Source of the DNA: Streptococcus pseudoporcinus LQ 940-04
GTDB lineage: Bacteria > Bacillota > Bacilli > Lactobacillales > Streptococcaceae
Reading direction: 5' to 3'
Length of the DNA stretch: 64,000 bases
Assembly (NCBI RefSeq): GCF_000188035.1
Contig: NZ_AEUY02000005.1
Location: 186,001 to 250,000, forward strand
Below are positions 37,473 to 44,432 of the stretch, piece after piece. Both the position numbers and the translations under genes were made by a program. Every line of letters begins with the position of its first letter. The first letter of the stretch is position 1. The notes under the pieces were generated by a model, which was not told where the DNA came from, ran no database searches, and saw only the letters and a list, made by a program, of their open reading frames with translations.

Positions 37473-38297
37473 ATTATTACCAAACACACCGTGAGGGGTG
37501 CGACTTCTTTATCTTGGGACTAATGATGAAGATACTATATTTCAATCCACACACCCGTGAGGGGTGCGACAAATGATGTATCGTTTGAAGGATACGGAAA
37601 ATCAATTTCAATCCACGCACCCGTGAGGGGTGCGACGTTTGACTACTCTACATGTTAAATTACAAAATGAATTTCAATCCACGCACCCGTGAGGGGTGCG
37701 ACTCAATACGTTCTTGATCTTTTGCTTTATTAGACGTATTTCAATCCACGCACCCGTGAGGGGTGCGACGCAAGTTAAAGCGTTCGTCCTCTGCTCGATT
37801 TGGATTTCAATCCACGCACCCGTGAGGGGTGCGACATGATTCATAAAGCTTTGCTTAACTCTGTCTCAGGATTTCAATCCACGCACCCGTGAGGGGTGCG
37901 ACTCCACCGCTTGGTGTTGTTGCTTGCAATGTTTTTGATTTCAATCCACGCACCCGTGAGGGGTGCGACAACTTACAAAAAGTCTGACAAAAATATTTAT
38001 ACAATTTCAATCCACGCACCCGTGAGGGGTGCGACAAGAGTGCTTGATTATATCAAAAGACATGATGGATTTCAATCCACGCACCCGTGAGGGGTGCGAC
38101 ATTTTTATTGTTGTATTTTTCTCTGATTGCTTTTATTTCAATCCACGCACCCGTGAGGGGTGCGACGATGATGAAGTGGAACAATCATCTAAATCTTCGA
38201 TTTCAATCCACGCACCCGTGAGGGGTGCGACATTTGGAAATTTGGTAGCATATCAGGTCGGTAAAATTTCAATCCACGCACCCGTGAGGGGTGCGAC
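37473..38297 (-). CRISPR. Type I-C CRISPR array, 13 repeats and 12 spacers
   Basis: 32-nt repeat. On the plus strand it begins ATTTCAATCCACGCACC and ends GTGAGGGGTGCGAC; on the minus strand it ends in the I-C handle ATTGAAAT, so the array is read in the cas direction. Repeats start at 37473, 37539, 37605, 37671, 37738, 37804, 37871, 37938, 38004, 38069, 38135, 38200 and 38266. Spacers are 33-35 nt and all distinct. The repeat at 37473 is degenerate in its leader-distal half, the one at 37539 has one substitution (CACACACC), and the other eleven are identical. The internal palindrome GCACCC/GGGTGC forms the crRNA stem. Spacer targets cannot be judged without a search. Confidence 0.98.
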
Positions 38298-38444
38298 AGC
38301 ACATAAAAACACTATTTAAAGTAAAATTAAATTTTTACGATATCTCTTTTACTCGTAAAGTTATCTCAATTTTACTTAATGGTTATCATTTCATGCGCGA
38401 ATCTCGCAGGATTTAATGTGTAACCCCGGTTCGCGAAAAGATTT
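38298..38444 (-). promoter_or_regulatory. CRISPR leader between cas2 and the array
   Basis: 147-nt AT-rich, gene-free stretch between the cas2 stop and the first identical repeat (38266-38297). It occupies the leader position implied by the degenerate repeat at the far end. It contains GC-rich CCCCGGTTCGCG next to cas2 and A/T runs next to the array, typical of promoter plus integration signals. No clear -35/-10 chosen. Confidence 0.75.
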
Positions 38445-38738
38445 TTAAAGAAGTAAAAGTCCCATATCAGGATCATAGGAAACATCACGGCCAAGAATTT
38501 CAACTCTCTTTTGCCAATGTTTACCTAAACGATAAAATCGAACACTATCAGACTCCATATCAATTATTTTAGTTAATTTATCTTTAATTTCTACAAAATC
38601 TGCTGGGCTCACTGAACACTCAAAAACAGAATTTTGAACCCGTTGTCCATAGTCTACACATAATTTAGCAACATGTCGCAATCGTTTACGTCCTGCTGGG
38701 GTCTCCGTATTAACATCATAAGTAATTAAAACCATCAT
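38445..38738 (-). CDS. cas2: CRISPR-associated endoribonuclease Cas2 (type I-C)
   Basis: 97 residues, ferredoxin-like fold. Conserved VLITYDVNTET with the catalytic-position Asp, GRKRLRHVAKLC and NSVFECSV. With Cas1 it forms the spacer-integration complex. I use the ATG at 38738, which gives the family N-terminus MMVLITYDV. A GTG at 38747 abutting the cas1 stop is possible but overlaps the AGG ribosome site. Confidence 0.96.
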   Translation of the reverse strand: MMVLITYDVNTETPAGRKRLRHVAKLCVDYGQRVQNSVFECSVSPADFVEIKDKLTKIIDMESDSVRFYRLGKHWQKRVEILGRDVSYDPDMGLLLL

Positions 38739-38747
38739 AACAATCAC

Positions 38748-39773
38748 CTAAATTAGAAATGGTGGGTAAGAATCTAATTCTCCCCTAATAGATTTCGCTA
38801 ATAGCTGTGCCTGAATATAAGGAAGTAGCATCATCTTCACCTTTTCTTTGGTAAATGGATGCACTACTTCTACATGCTTGCGCTTCTGCCAGGCTTCAAG
38901 AAAAATAGCACGACCTTTTTCAGTTAATAAGACACTACCTGTCTCCTTTATTTCGAAATGCTTCTTTGTCAATCGTCCTTTATTAATCAGTGAAAAGATA
39001 AAACGATCAACGATAAAGGAGCGAAATTCTTCCACTAAATCAAGCGCTAGGCTGGCTCTTCCTGGTCTGTCAGTATGATAAAAACCAACATAACTGTCTA
39101 AACCAACAGCTTCAAGGGCCGATTGACATTCGTAAGTCAATAAGCTATAGCCAAATGATAATAGGGCATTAATACAATCTTGTGGTGGTCTGCGCGTTCG
39201 TCCATAAAAATAAAAAGTATCTTTATCCGACAAAACTAAATCATTAAAAGCTCTAAAATAGTGATTGGCTGCTTGTCCTTCAATCCCTAACAAAGTGCCT
39301 TTATCAGATGCTAGTGGAATATGCTCTAGTGCCCAAATTAGTTCTGTATTAATTTCTTCAAACAGCTGAGAATTCACTCTATCACGATGATCTCTACGAA
39401 ATCTAACTAAATATTTTCTTGCATTCGAAATTTTAGCCAACATAAACCGCTTAGCATATTCCAAAGACGCATCGTTATCAGCAATACGATAATGCTCTCG
39501 CCTCAGTAAGACATTCCCATTAGTTGAACCTACAAAACGACCACAAAATCGACCTTGAGGCGTATGAAATGATAAATTAATATTATTCTCTGAGCAAAGT
39601 TCAATAAGGGATGGCGATGCTCCAAGATAGGAAAAGCACACAATACCATCAATAATACGGTATGGGAACCGGCTGATAACCTTACTATCTTGCTTGATCA
39701 CAATATTATCTCTTTCCCTTGTCAGGTAAAAATTATCTTGTGTCAAATAGAGCGTATTGAGCAGCTTTTTCAT
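38748..39773 (-). CDS. cas1: CRISPR-associated integrase Cas1 (type I-C)
   Basis: 341 residues. The metal-binding triad is visible as Glu in GIEGQAANHYF, His in GFYHTDRPGR and Asp in SLALDLVEEFR. It integrates new spacers with Cas2, with Cas4 trimming and selecting PAMs. The ATG overlaps the cas4 stop by one base (TAATG). Confidence 0.97.
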   Translation of the reverse strand: MKKLLNTLYLTQDNFYLTRERDNIVIKQDSKVISRFPYRIIDGIVCFSYLGASPSLIELCSENNINLSFHTPQGRFCGRFVGSTNGNVLLRREHYRIADNDASLEYAKRFMLAKISNARKYLVRFRRDHRDRVNSQLFEEINTELIWALEHIPLASDKGTLLGIEGQAANHYFRAFNDLVLSDKDTFYFYGRTRRPPQDCINALLSFGYSLLTYECQSALEAVGLDSYVGFYHTDRPGRASLALDLVEEFRSFIVDRFIFSLINKGRLTKKHFEIKETGSVLLTEKGRAIFLEAWQKRKHVEVVHPFTKEKVKMMLLPYIQAQLLAKSIRGELDSYPPFLI

Positions 39774-40441
39774 TAAATTACCTCACTGATTATAGAATTA
39801 TTGATATAGTTATTAACACTTGGTGTTTTCTTACTCAGTCTTGGCATACAGATATCCACTAAAGAACATAGGGTACAATTTTTGAAATAAGCTGCTTTCT
39901 CTACTACTTTATGATTATAATAGTCATGCATCTGATCAGCCAATTGATGGACTTCCCGCCTCAAGTCCTCCGTAATATCTACTTCAACCTTTTGATTAAC
40001 ACTATGATAATAGAGGTAGCCTTTATCAATATAACATCCCAAGGTTTCTTCTAAACAAATTACCTGCGCGACTAACTGGACAATATCTCGCGTATCCTTC
40101 TTTGGCTTACCACGTTTATATTCAACAACCAGTGGAATCCAAAGCCCATTCCTACCTTCCAAAGGGATTCCAGAGCTATCTCTGTGAAATTCCAAAACAT
40201 CTAAAATTCCATACAATCCTAAGTTTTTAGATGAAATATGGATAGCTCGTGAAATAATGGTATCCTTACGTTTTTCCTTAATAAAGGGGTTGTCAGCCTT
40301 TTGGTGTAACGTTTGACCATGAGCTGTCGCTTCATTATCCGACCATTGCTGTTCAATATGAATCAACGCCCATTGACGCTTGCAGAATTGAAAGTGCTGA
40401 ATCCCTGATAGCATCAAATAATCTTCTTCTGCATAAACCAT
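39773..40441 (-). CDS. cas4: CRISPR-associated exonuclease Cas4 (type I-C)
   Basis: 222-residue RecB-like nuclease with an Fe-S cluster. N-terminal Cys in FQFCKRQWALIHIEQQW and C-terminal cluster CTLCSLVDIC supply the four Cys. Nuclease motifs HGQTLH, GILDVLEF and VVEYKRGKPK (Glu and Lys) are intact. It defines PAM-correct prespacer ends in adaptation. Starts 1 nt after the cas7 stop codon. Confidence 0.96.
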   Translation of the reverse strand: MVYAEEDYLMLSGIQHFQFCKRQWALIHIEQQWSDNEATAHGQTLHQKADNPFIKEKRKDTIISRAIHISSKNLGLYGILDVLEFHRDSSGIPLEGRNGLWIPLVVEYKRGKPKKDTRDIVQLVAQVICLEETLGCYIDKGYLYYHSVNQKVEVDITEDLRREVHQLADQMHDYYNHKVVEKAAYFKNCTLCSLVDICMPRLSKKTPSVNNYINNSIISEVI

Positions 40442-40442
40442 A

Positions 40443-41291
40443 TTATAACCCTTCTAGGATTTCTACCTCTAACCCTTTAGCTTGATATTCGGCTAATTTT
40501 TCTTCATCCAAACGAATATGGTAATCTTCATAAGAAGTCTTATCTTTCTTAGATTTATCAACAACTAACAAATCGTAAATACGTGCACTTGAGACGTTCC
40601 CAAGTTTACTTGAGTGTTTAAACCAGAACAGTTGGCGTACACGCATTGATCCCTCAGGACGTGCTGATGAAGTATCATTTTCAAATAAACTCATTAATGC
40701 CTGTTTAATCAATTCCGCATCTTCTTCACTAAAACCTGTTTTTTCAGCAAAGTGAGCGTTAATTGATCCTTTCACAAGGTAAACACCATAATCCACAAAA
40801 TGCTTGGTTCCCATAGTGTCAGAAGAACGGCTACTATCTCCTTTAGGCTCCATACCATTAGTACTGCGTGTGATTTGAAGGCTTGAAATCACAATAGGAT
40901 CAAACGTCTTTGCCATACTAATTGATACAGGTCCACGCACACCAATTGATTTTTTCAGATAAGTAAAGACTTGCCCAAAACTACGAACATCAAACCATAG
41001 TTCATTTGCTTTTTCTGCAATATCCTCATCTTTATCTTTAGCGGTAAATTGATTAGAAAAACGCTTCTCAAGAGAATGAAACTCATCTTCAATACGTTCA
41101 CTAGCTTGAACAAAGATAGGCTGCCCCATATCTTGCAATCGATTACGTAATTTTCTTTTGATTGAGACATCACTCATAACTCCATAGCCTTTCGCATCTG
41201 TACGAGGCATGTTTCCATTCAACGGATCTCCATTCGCATTAGCTTCTTTCACTTCAAGCGTTACCATAAAATCAATTTTTTGTTCTAACAT
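40443..41291 (-). CDS. cas7: CRISPR-associated protein Cas7 (Csd2, type I-C)
   Basis: 282 residues. The backbone subunit that coats the crRNA in the type I-C Cascade. Typical N-terminus FMVTLEVKEANANGDPLNGNMPRTDAKGYGVMSDV (quoted as VTLEVKEANANGDPLNGN) and later VRSFGQVF, GVRGPVSISMA, TKHFVDYGVYL. Lies between cas8c (3 nt) and cas4 (1 nt). Confidence 0.96.
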   Translation of the reverse strand: MLEQKIDFMVTLEVKEANANGDPLNGNMPRTDAKGYGVMSDVSIKRKLRNRLQDMGQPIFVQASERIEDEFHSLEKRFSNQFTAKDKDEDIAEKANELWFDVRSFGQVFTYLKKSIGVRGPVSISMAKTFDPIVISSLQITRSTNGMEPKGDSSRSSDTMGTKHFVDYGVYLVKGSINAHFAEKTGFSEEDAELIKQALMSLFENDTSSARPEGSMRVRQLFWFKHSSKLGNVSSARIYDLLVVDKSKKDKTSYEDYHIRLDEEKLAEYQAKGLEVEILEGL

Positions 41292-41294
41292 GAT

Positions 41295-41696
41295 TTACTC
41301 CTCACCTTCATTTGTCACAATTTCTTGTTTTGTGTAGTAGAATTTTTTCTCAGCGTAATAACCAAATATAAACTGATAATCCAAAGGTTTTTCCATGGAT
41401 TCTGTTTCCAACAAAGGCGTTAGAAGTTGCATAATTTCTTCTTTTTCTTTGTTTAGTTTACTCCAAGGGCCTCTGCTATTAAGTTTCAAGGTTTCTTCAT
41501 AAGGTTTAATTTTATTTTCTAATAACATCATGAGTTTAGTTGGCTGTCCAGTATAAGCCGTCCAATAACGCTCAGCGTTGGTAATACGCCCACTATCGCT
41601 ATTATCTAACTTATACCGTAAAGTTTCAATCAACTCAAATATGGCTAATAATCGTCCAAAGAGATAAGAACGATTTTGATTGGTATGGTCTAGCAT
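41295..41696 (-). CDS. cas11c: Probable Cas11c made from an internal start within cas8c
   Basis: In-frame ATG at 41696 (residue 496 of Cas8c, MLDHTNQNRSYLFGRL), preceded by a strong Shine-Dalgarno GGGGAGG at 41708-41714 with an 11-nt gap. It would give a 133-residue helical protein ending with the Cas8c stop. Type I-C systems elsewhere are known to make their small subunit Cas11c this way, so the internal site is probably functional. The spacing is somewhat long. Confidence 0.7.
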   Translation of the reverse strand: MLDHTNQNRSYLFGRLLAIFELIETLRYKLDNSDSGRITNAERYWTAYTGQPTKLMMLLENKIKPYEETLKLNSRGPWSKLNKEKEEIMQLLTPLLETESMEKPLDYQFIFGYYAEKKFYYTKQEIVTNEGEE

Positions 41697-43181
41697 TGGT
41701 GACAATTCCTCCCCATTTTGTTTGTGTAAAATACCGAGACTAACTTGCTGTACTTGGTACCAATGTTTAGAGTATTTTTGACGTTGTTTAATATTTTCTT
41801 CAAGTTTTTTAACAATTGAAGATGGTAGCGGTTTGCCATCAATTAAGTTAGTGAGTAATTTTTGAAATTGTTCACTCTTAAAATGATCATTATCTAGTTC
41901 TATAAAACGCTCACGATCAACACCATAAGCCGCTAGAATGATCTGCATTAAACTCGGTGTATAATCATTGTAAGTGCCATCCTTACGACGCCGCTCCCAA
42001 GAATAGCAGGCTTGCCACTGTTCCAAATTTTTTAGCAATTGAGAGGCCTGCAATTGTCTAAAATATTTCAAGGCAATACGACCGTCATTGGTTTTGTTTA
42101 GAATAGCAGCATAATAACTTGAAGCATCACTAAATTTTTTTACTCCTCGAATAAAGGAATTACTAATGTCGTTATCCTTTTGAGAAACTGTAAATTCCGT
42201 TTTATTATTTGCATCATCTTCATAATTAAAGAGACTAGTAACCGGATTAGTAACTGTTAACTGGCTCTCATTGATTAAATCATCACTAAACCAGTTAATT
42301 AAATGTTGTCCACTACCAAGCCAAGTATGGGTATTCTCATTTTCCAAAAAATATTTAGCCATCAGATGGATTTTCTCTGACGTTTGATTTCCCACACTGA
42401 AAACATCATTACGCTCCTTAAAACGTCCTTTATAGGCCTCGTTATTATTACTGACAGAAATCAATTTAGCATTTCCAATCAAACCTCGATGCTTAGTTGC
42501 CAACACTTCTTTTCGACCGCTAATATTACATAAAATTAAATTCTCTTGATGAGATTCTATATAGTCAATATATGCCTGATGGAGTTCTGTAAAGTTTGTG
42601 ACTGAAATAGTTTTATAGCCAATAAAATCAACTATTGAAAATTCCAAGAAACACGCCGACAAATCCATTGTTTTAGACTTTTTAGCTTCTAAGTCATAAG
42701 TCAATACCAATCCATTACGTTGATAAGGCTCACTCATCAAAGAGTTAATGATTTTCTCTGAAAAATCTTCTTGTAAAATAGCATGTTGAATAAGTTTTAG
42801 ATAATCCTTAACTTGCCCATCTTCACAAGCAGTTACCCAATTGTCCAACTGCTTATGATAGGTATTATACTGGTCTTGATTGACTTTTGAAACGAAGTAG
42901 GAGAACTTATCAACAAGTGGATGGGGAGTAGGATTTTTTCCTGCCCGTGCTACAGAATCTGAGGTAATAGGAAAGACAATAACTTCCTTATCACCTAAAA
43001 AGTCAGCTGATAGCAATTGCCCATAACAATCAAGCTTTACTGTAATAACATTTTTACCGTTAGACTTTAAACTGGTATGATAAATTGGTAATAAAACCGG
43101 GCCACTTTTTGCAGGATTATCGACATAATCTTCTTTCTCTGCACCTTCATAAGCTTTTAATAATGATGTAAAAAAGTCCAT
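41295..43181 (-). CDS. cas8c: CRISPR-associated protein Cas8c (Csd1, type I-C)
   Basis: 628 residues, the large PAM-recognition subunit of type I-C Cascade. Recognised by its start MDFFTSLLKAYE, VLLPIYHTSLKSNGKNVITV and position between cas5 and cas7. The C-terminal 133 residues form the helical small-subunit-like part and contain an internal start (see 41295-41696). The ATG overlaps the cas5 stop by one base (TGATG). Confidence 0.95.
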   Translation of the reverse strand: MDFFTSLLKAYEGAEKEDYVDNPAKSGPVLLPIYHTSLKSNGKNVITVKLDCYGQLLSADFLGDKEVIVFPITSDSVARAGKNPTPHPLVDKFSYFVSKVNQDQYNTYHKQLDNWVTACEDGQVKDYLKLIQHAILQEDFSEKIINSLMSEPYQRNGLVLTYDLEAKKSKTMDLSACFLEFSIVDFIGYKTISVTNFTELHQAYIDYIESHQENLILCNISGRKEVLATKHRGLIGNAKLISVSNNNEAYKGRFKERNDVFSVGNQTSEKIHLMAKYFLENENTHTWLGSGQHLINWFSDDLINESQLTVTNPVTSLFNYEDDANNKTEFTVSQKDNDISNSFIRGVKKFSDASSYYAAILNKTNDGRIALKYFRQLQASQLLKNLEQWQACYSWERRRKDGTYNDYTPSLMQIILAAYGVDRERFIELDNDHFKSEQFQKLLTNLIDGKPLPSSIVKKLEENIKQRQKYSKHWYQVQQVSLGILHKQNGEELSPMLDHTNQNRSYLFGRLLAIFELIETLRYKLDNSDSGRITNAERYWTAYTGQPTKLMMLLENKIKPYEETLKLNSRGPWSKLNKEKEEIMQLLTPLLETESMEKPLDYQFIFGYYAEKKFYYTKQEIVTNEGEE

Positions 43182-43918
43182 CAGTTCCCACCTTTCTCAC
43201 TTTCCTCATCTGCTTGATAAATTGCAAATTCTTCATCTGCTGATTTAATCTGATTTGGAGCTTTAAAGGCATAACTAGATAAAGTATTCATAATCTCGCA
43301 GTCCTTTTGTTCTTTAAAACGAATACAACCATTTTCCATAACTATATGCGCAAAGTAAGACTTTAAAGACTCAGATTTATCTTTTGGATATTTGAATGAA
43401 TGAAACATCATACCAAAATCAATAGTTTGACCAGCATAAGCAACTTCTGCTTGCTCATAGTCTTCCTGACAAATATCGTCAACTAGCCCTAGACATTCTC
43501 TTGTCCCCAAAAAAATATCTCTGCGCCCTCCTTTTCGGATAGAACGCTCCATAATGGCCTCATGCTTATTTGGAAGTCGATCATACAATAAATCCGGTCT
43601 ATCTTCATTCCAAATAAAATGAAATTTCACAAGGTATTCAACATCACTAAGATAGGAAACATAACTCAAATCTGATCTGTAATTCGCTAATAATGCCCTA
43701 ACACCGTGTAATTCAGTCTGAATTTGGTTACAAACTTTGACTTCAGTCACCACATTGGTAATAGTTGGCTTAAAATAAATAGCATCCACAATTCCTTGAA
43801 GAGCTTGACGAGTGGGAACTGAGTAAGAACTACGTTCCCCTCCCCCCTTAGTTGCCGGATTGGTAAAAAGAGCTAGATTTCCTCTTAACCTAAAGTAAAA
43901 ATTTCGAGATCGAAACAC
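43181..43918 (-). CDS. cas5: CRISPR-associated endoribonuclease Cas5 (Cas5c/d, type I-C)
   Basis: 245 residues. In type I-C there is no Cas6, and Cas5 itself cuts the pre-crRNA and stays on the 5' handle. Conserved FRLRGNLALFTNPATKGGGERSSY (quoted FYFRLRGNLALFTNPA), VPTRQALQGIVDAIYFKP and RKGGRRDIFLGTRECLG. Start codon is GTG at 43918 with GGAG 7 nt upstream. First gene of the cas5-cas8c-cas7-cas4-cas1-cas2 transcript, driven from a promoter at 44132-44160. Confidence 0.95.
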   Translation of the reverse strand: MFRSRNFYFRLRGNLALFTNPATKGGGERSSYSVPTRQALQGIVDAIYFKPTITNVVTEVKVCNQIQTELHGVRALLANYRSDLSYVSYLSDVEYLVKFHFIWNEDRPDLLYDRLPNKHEAIMERSIRKGGRRDIFLGTRECLGLVDDICQEDYEQAEVAYAGQTIDFGMMFHSFKYPKDKSESLKSYFAHIVMENGCIRFKEQKDCEIMNTLSSYAFKAPNQIKSADEEFAIYQADEESEKGGN

Positions 43919-43996
43919 TAATTTACTCCTTTCTATCAGTTAGGATACTATTGCATACTATATTTCTTAATCCTAAAAAGGCCCTCTTTTTTAGGA

Positions 43997-44149
43997 TTAT
44001 TTTTTCTCAGAGACCACTTTTACCAGACTAACCAAAGCAAGTAAAATTGCTGGCAACTGAATGATAATAGTTTCTATAAAATGAAAATAAGCTGATACAA
44101 TGAATATCCCATTTATGCTGTTAACAACTTTATTGTAATCGTTTTCTTT
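43997..44149 (-). other. Start-less hydrophobic 50-codon frame in the cas3-cas5 gap
   Basis: A stop-to-stop frame of 50 codons reads like a small membrane peptide (GIFIVSAYFHFIETIIIQL, then PAILLALVSLVKVVSEKK). It lies just after the strong promoter at 44132-44160 but has no ATG, GTG or TTG start in frame and no good Shine-Dalgarno site. It could be a decayed holin-like or Fst-like toxin gene, an RNA gene, or chance. A hairpin with arms CCTAAAAA/TTTTTAGG follows at about 43971-43997. Confidence 0.3.
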
Positions 44150-44160
44150 TTATTTGTCAA
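44132..44160 (-). promoter_or_regulatory. Strong promoter in front of cas5, with cre-like operator
   Basis: Minus-strand TTGACA (44155-44160), 17-bp spacer, TACAAT (44132-44137): near-consensus and 214 nt before cas5. The spacer and -10 contain TGTAATCGTTTTCT (plus strand, 44134-44147), a cre-like site with one mismatch. An 18-nt stretch, TATTGTAATCGTTTTCTT at 44131-44148, is identical to that in the rbs promoter at 13057-13074. Confidence 0.8.
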
Positions 44161-44203
44161 TCCTTATTTAACTTTCTATTTAAAACTAACTAGAATTTAT
44201 ACT

Positions 44204-44249
44204 TATACCTTGAATTTTATCATGTATATATGATAGAATTCAAGATATA
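44204..44249. repeat. 46-nt hyphenated palindrome upstream of the cas5 promoter
   Basis: Arms CTTGAATTTTATCAT (44209-44223) and ATGATAGAATTCAAG (44230-44244) pair with one mismatch around a 6-nt centre. With one further mismatch the symmetry extends to TATA on each side. It could be an operator for a dimeric regulator or a hairpin. It lies between the mini-CRISPR relic and the cas5 promoter. Confidence 0.7.
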
Positions 44250-44304
44250 GTGTGGAACCATCAATGTGACTTGAAATTTCGTCCCATTTTTACAACTTAT
44301 TTTC

Positions 44305-44398
44305 CTCAATCTACGCACCCTTCACAAGTGCGTAGATTGAGACTGGGTAGTCAAATTGGTGCACGTGTCGCACTCCTCACGAGTGCGTGGATTGAAAT
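44305..44398 (+). CRISPR. Degenerate mini-CRISPR (two repeat-like units) in opposite orientation
   Basis: Two sequences match the array repeat but point the other way, giving the handle end on the plus strand. Unit 44367-44398 differs from the consensus at 2 of 32 positions, and the two changes compensate each other in the stem (GCACTC/GAGTGC). Unit 44312-44343 matches 24 of 32. Between them is a 23-nt pseudo-spacer (44344-44366), 10 nt shorter than normal spacers. The first unit lies inside a perfect inverted repeat, CTCAATCTACGCAC (44305-44318) and GTGCGTAGATTGAG (44328-44341), as if two head-to-head repeats had merged. It lies 34 nt past the cas3 stop. Confidence 0.8.
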
Positions 44399-44432
44399 TA
44401 GTTTGTTTTTTATAGAAAGTAGATTTTTTACT

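Noticed and set aside
37855..38319. Three ORFs of 60-96 codons, rich in repeated HAPVRGAT or HPSRVRGLK peptides, across the CRISPR array
   Set aside because: The peptide periodicity equals the 66-67 nt repeat-spacer unit. These are translations of CRISPR repeats, a common false annotation.
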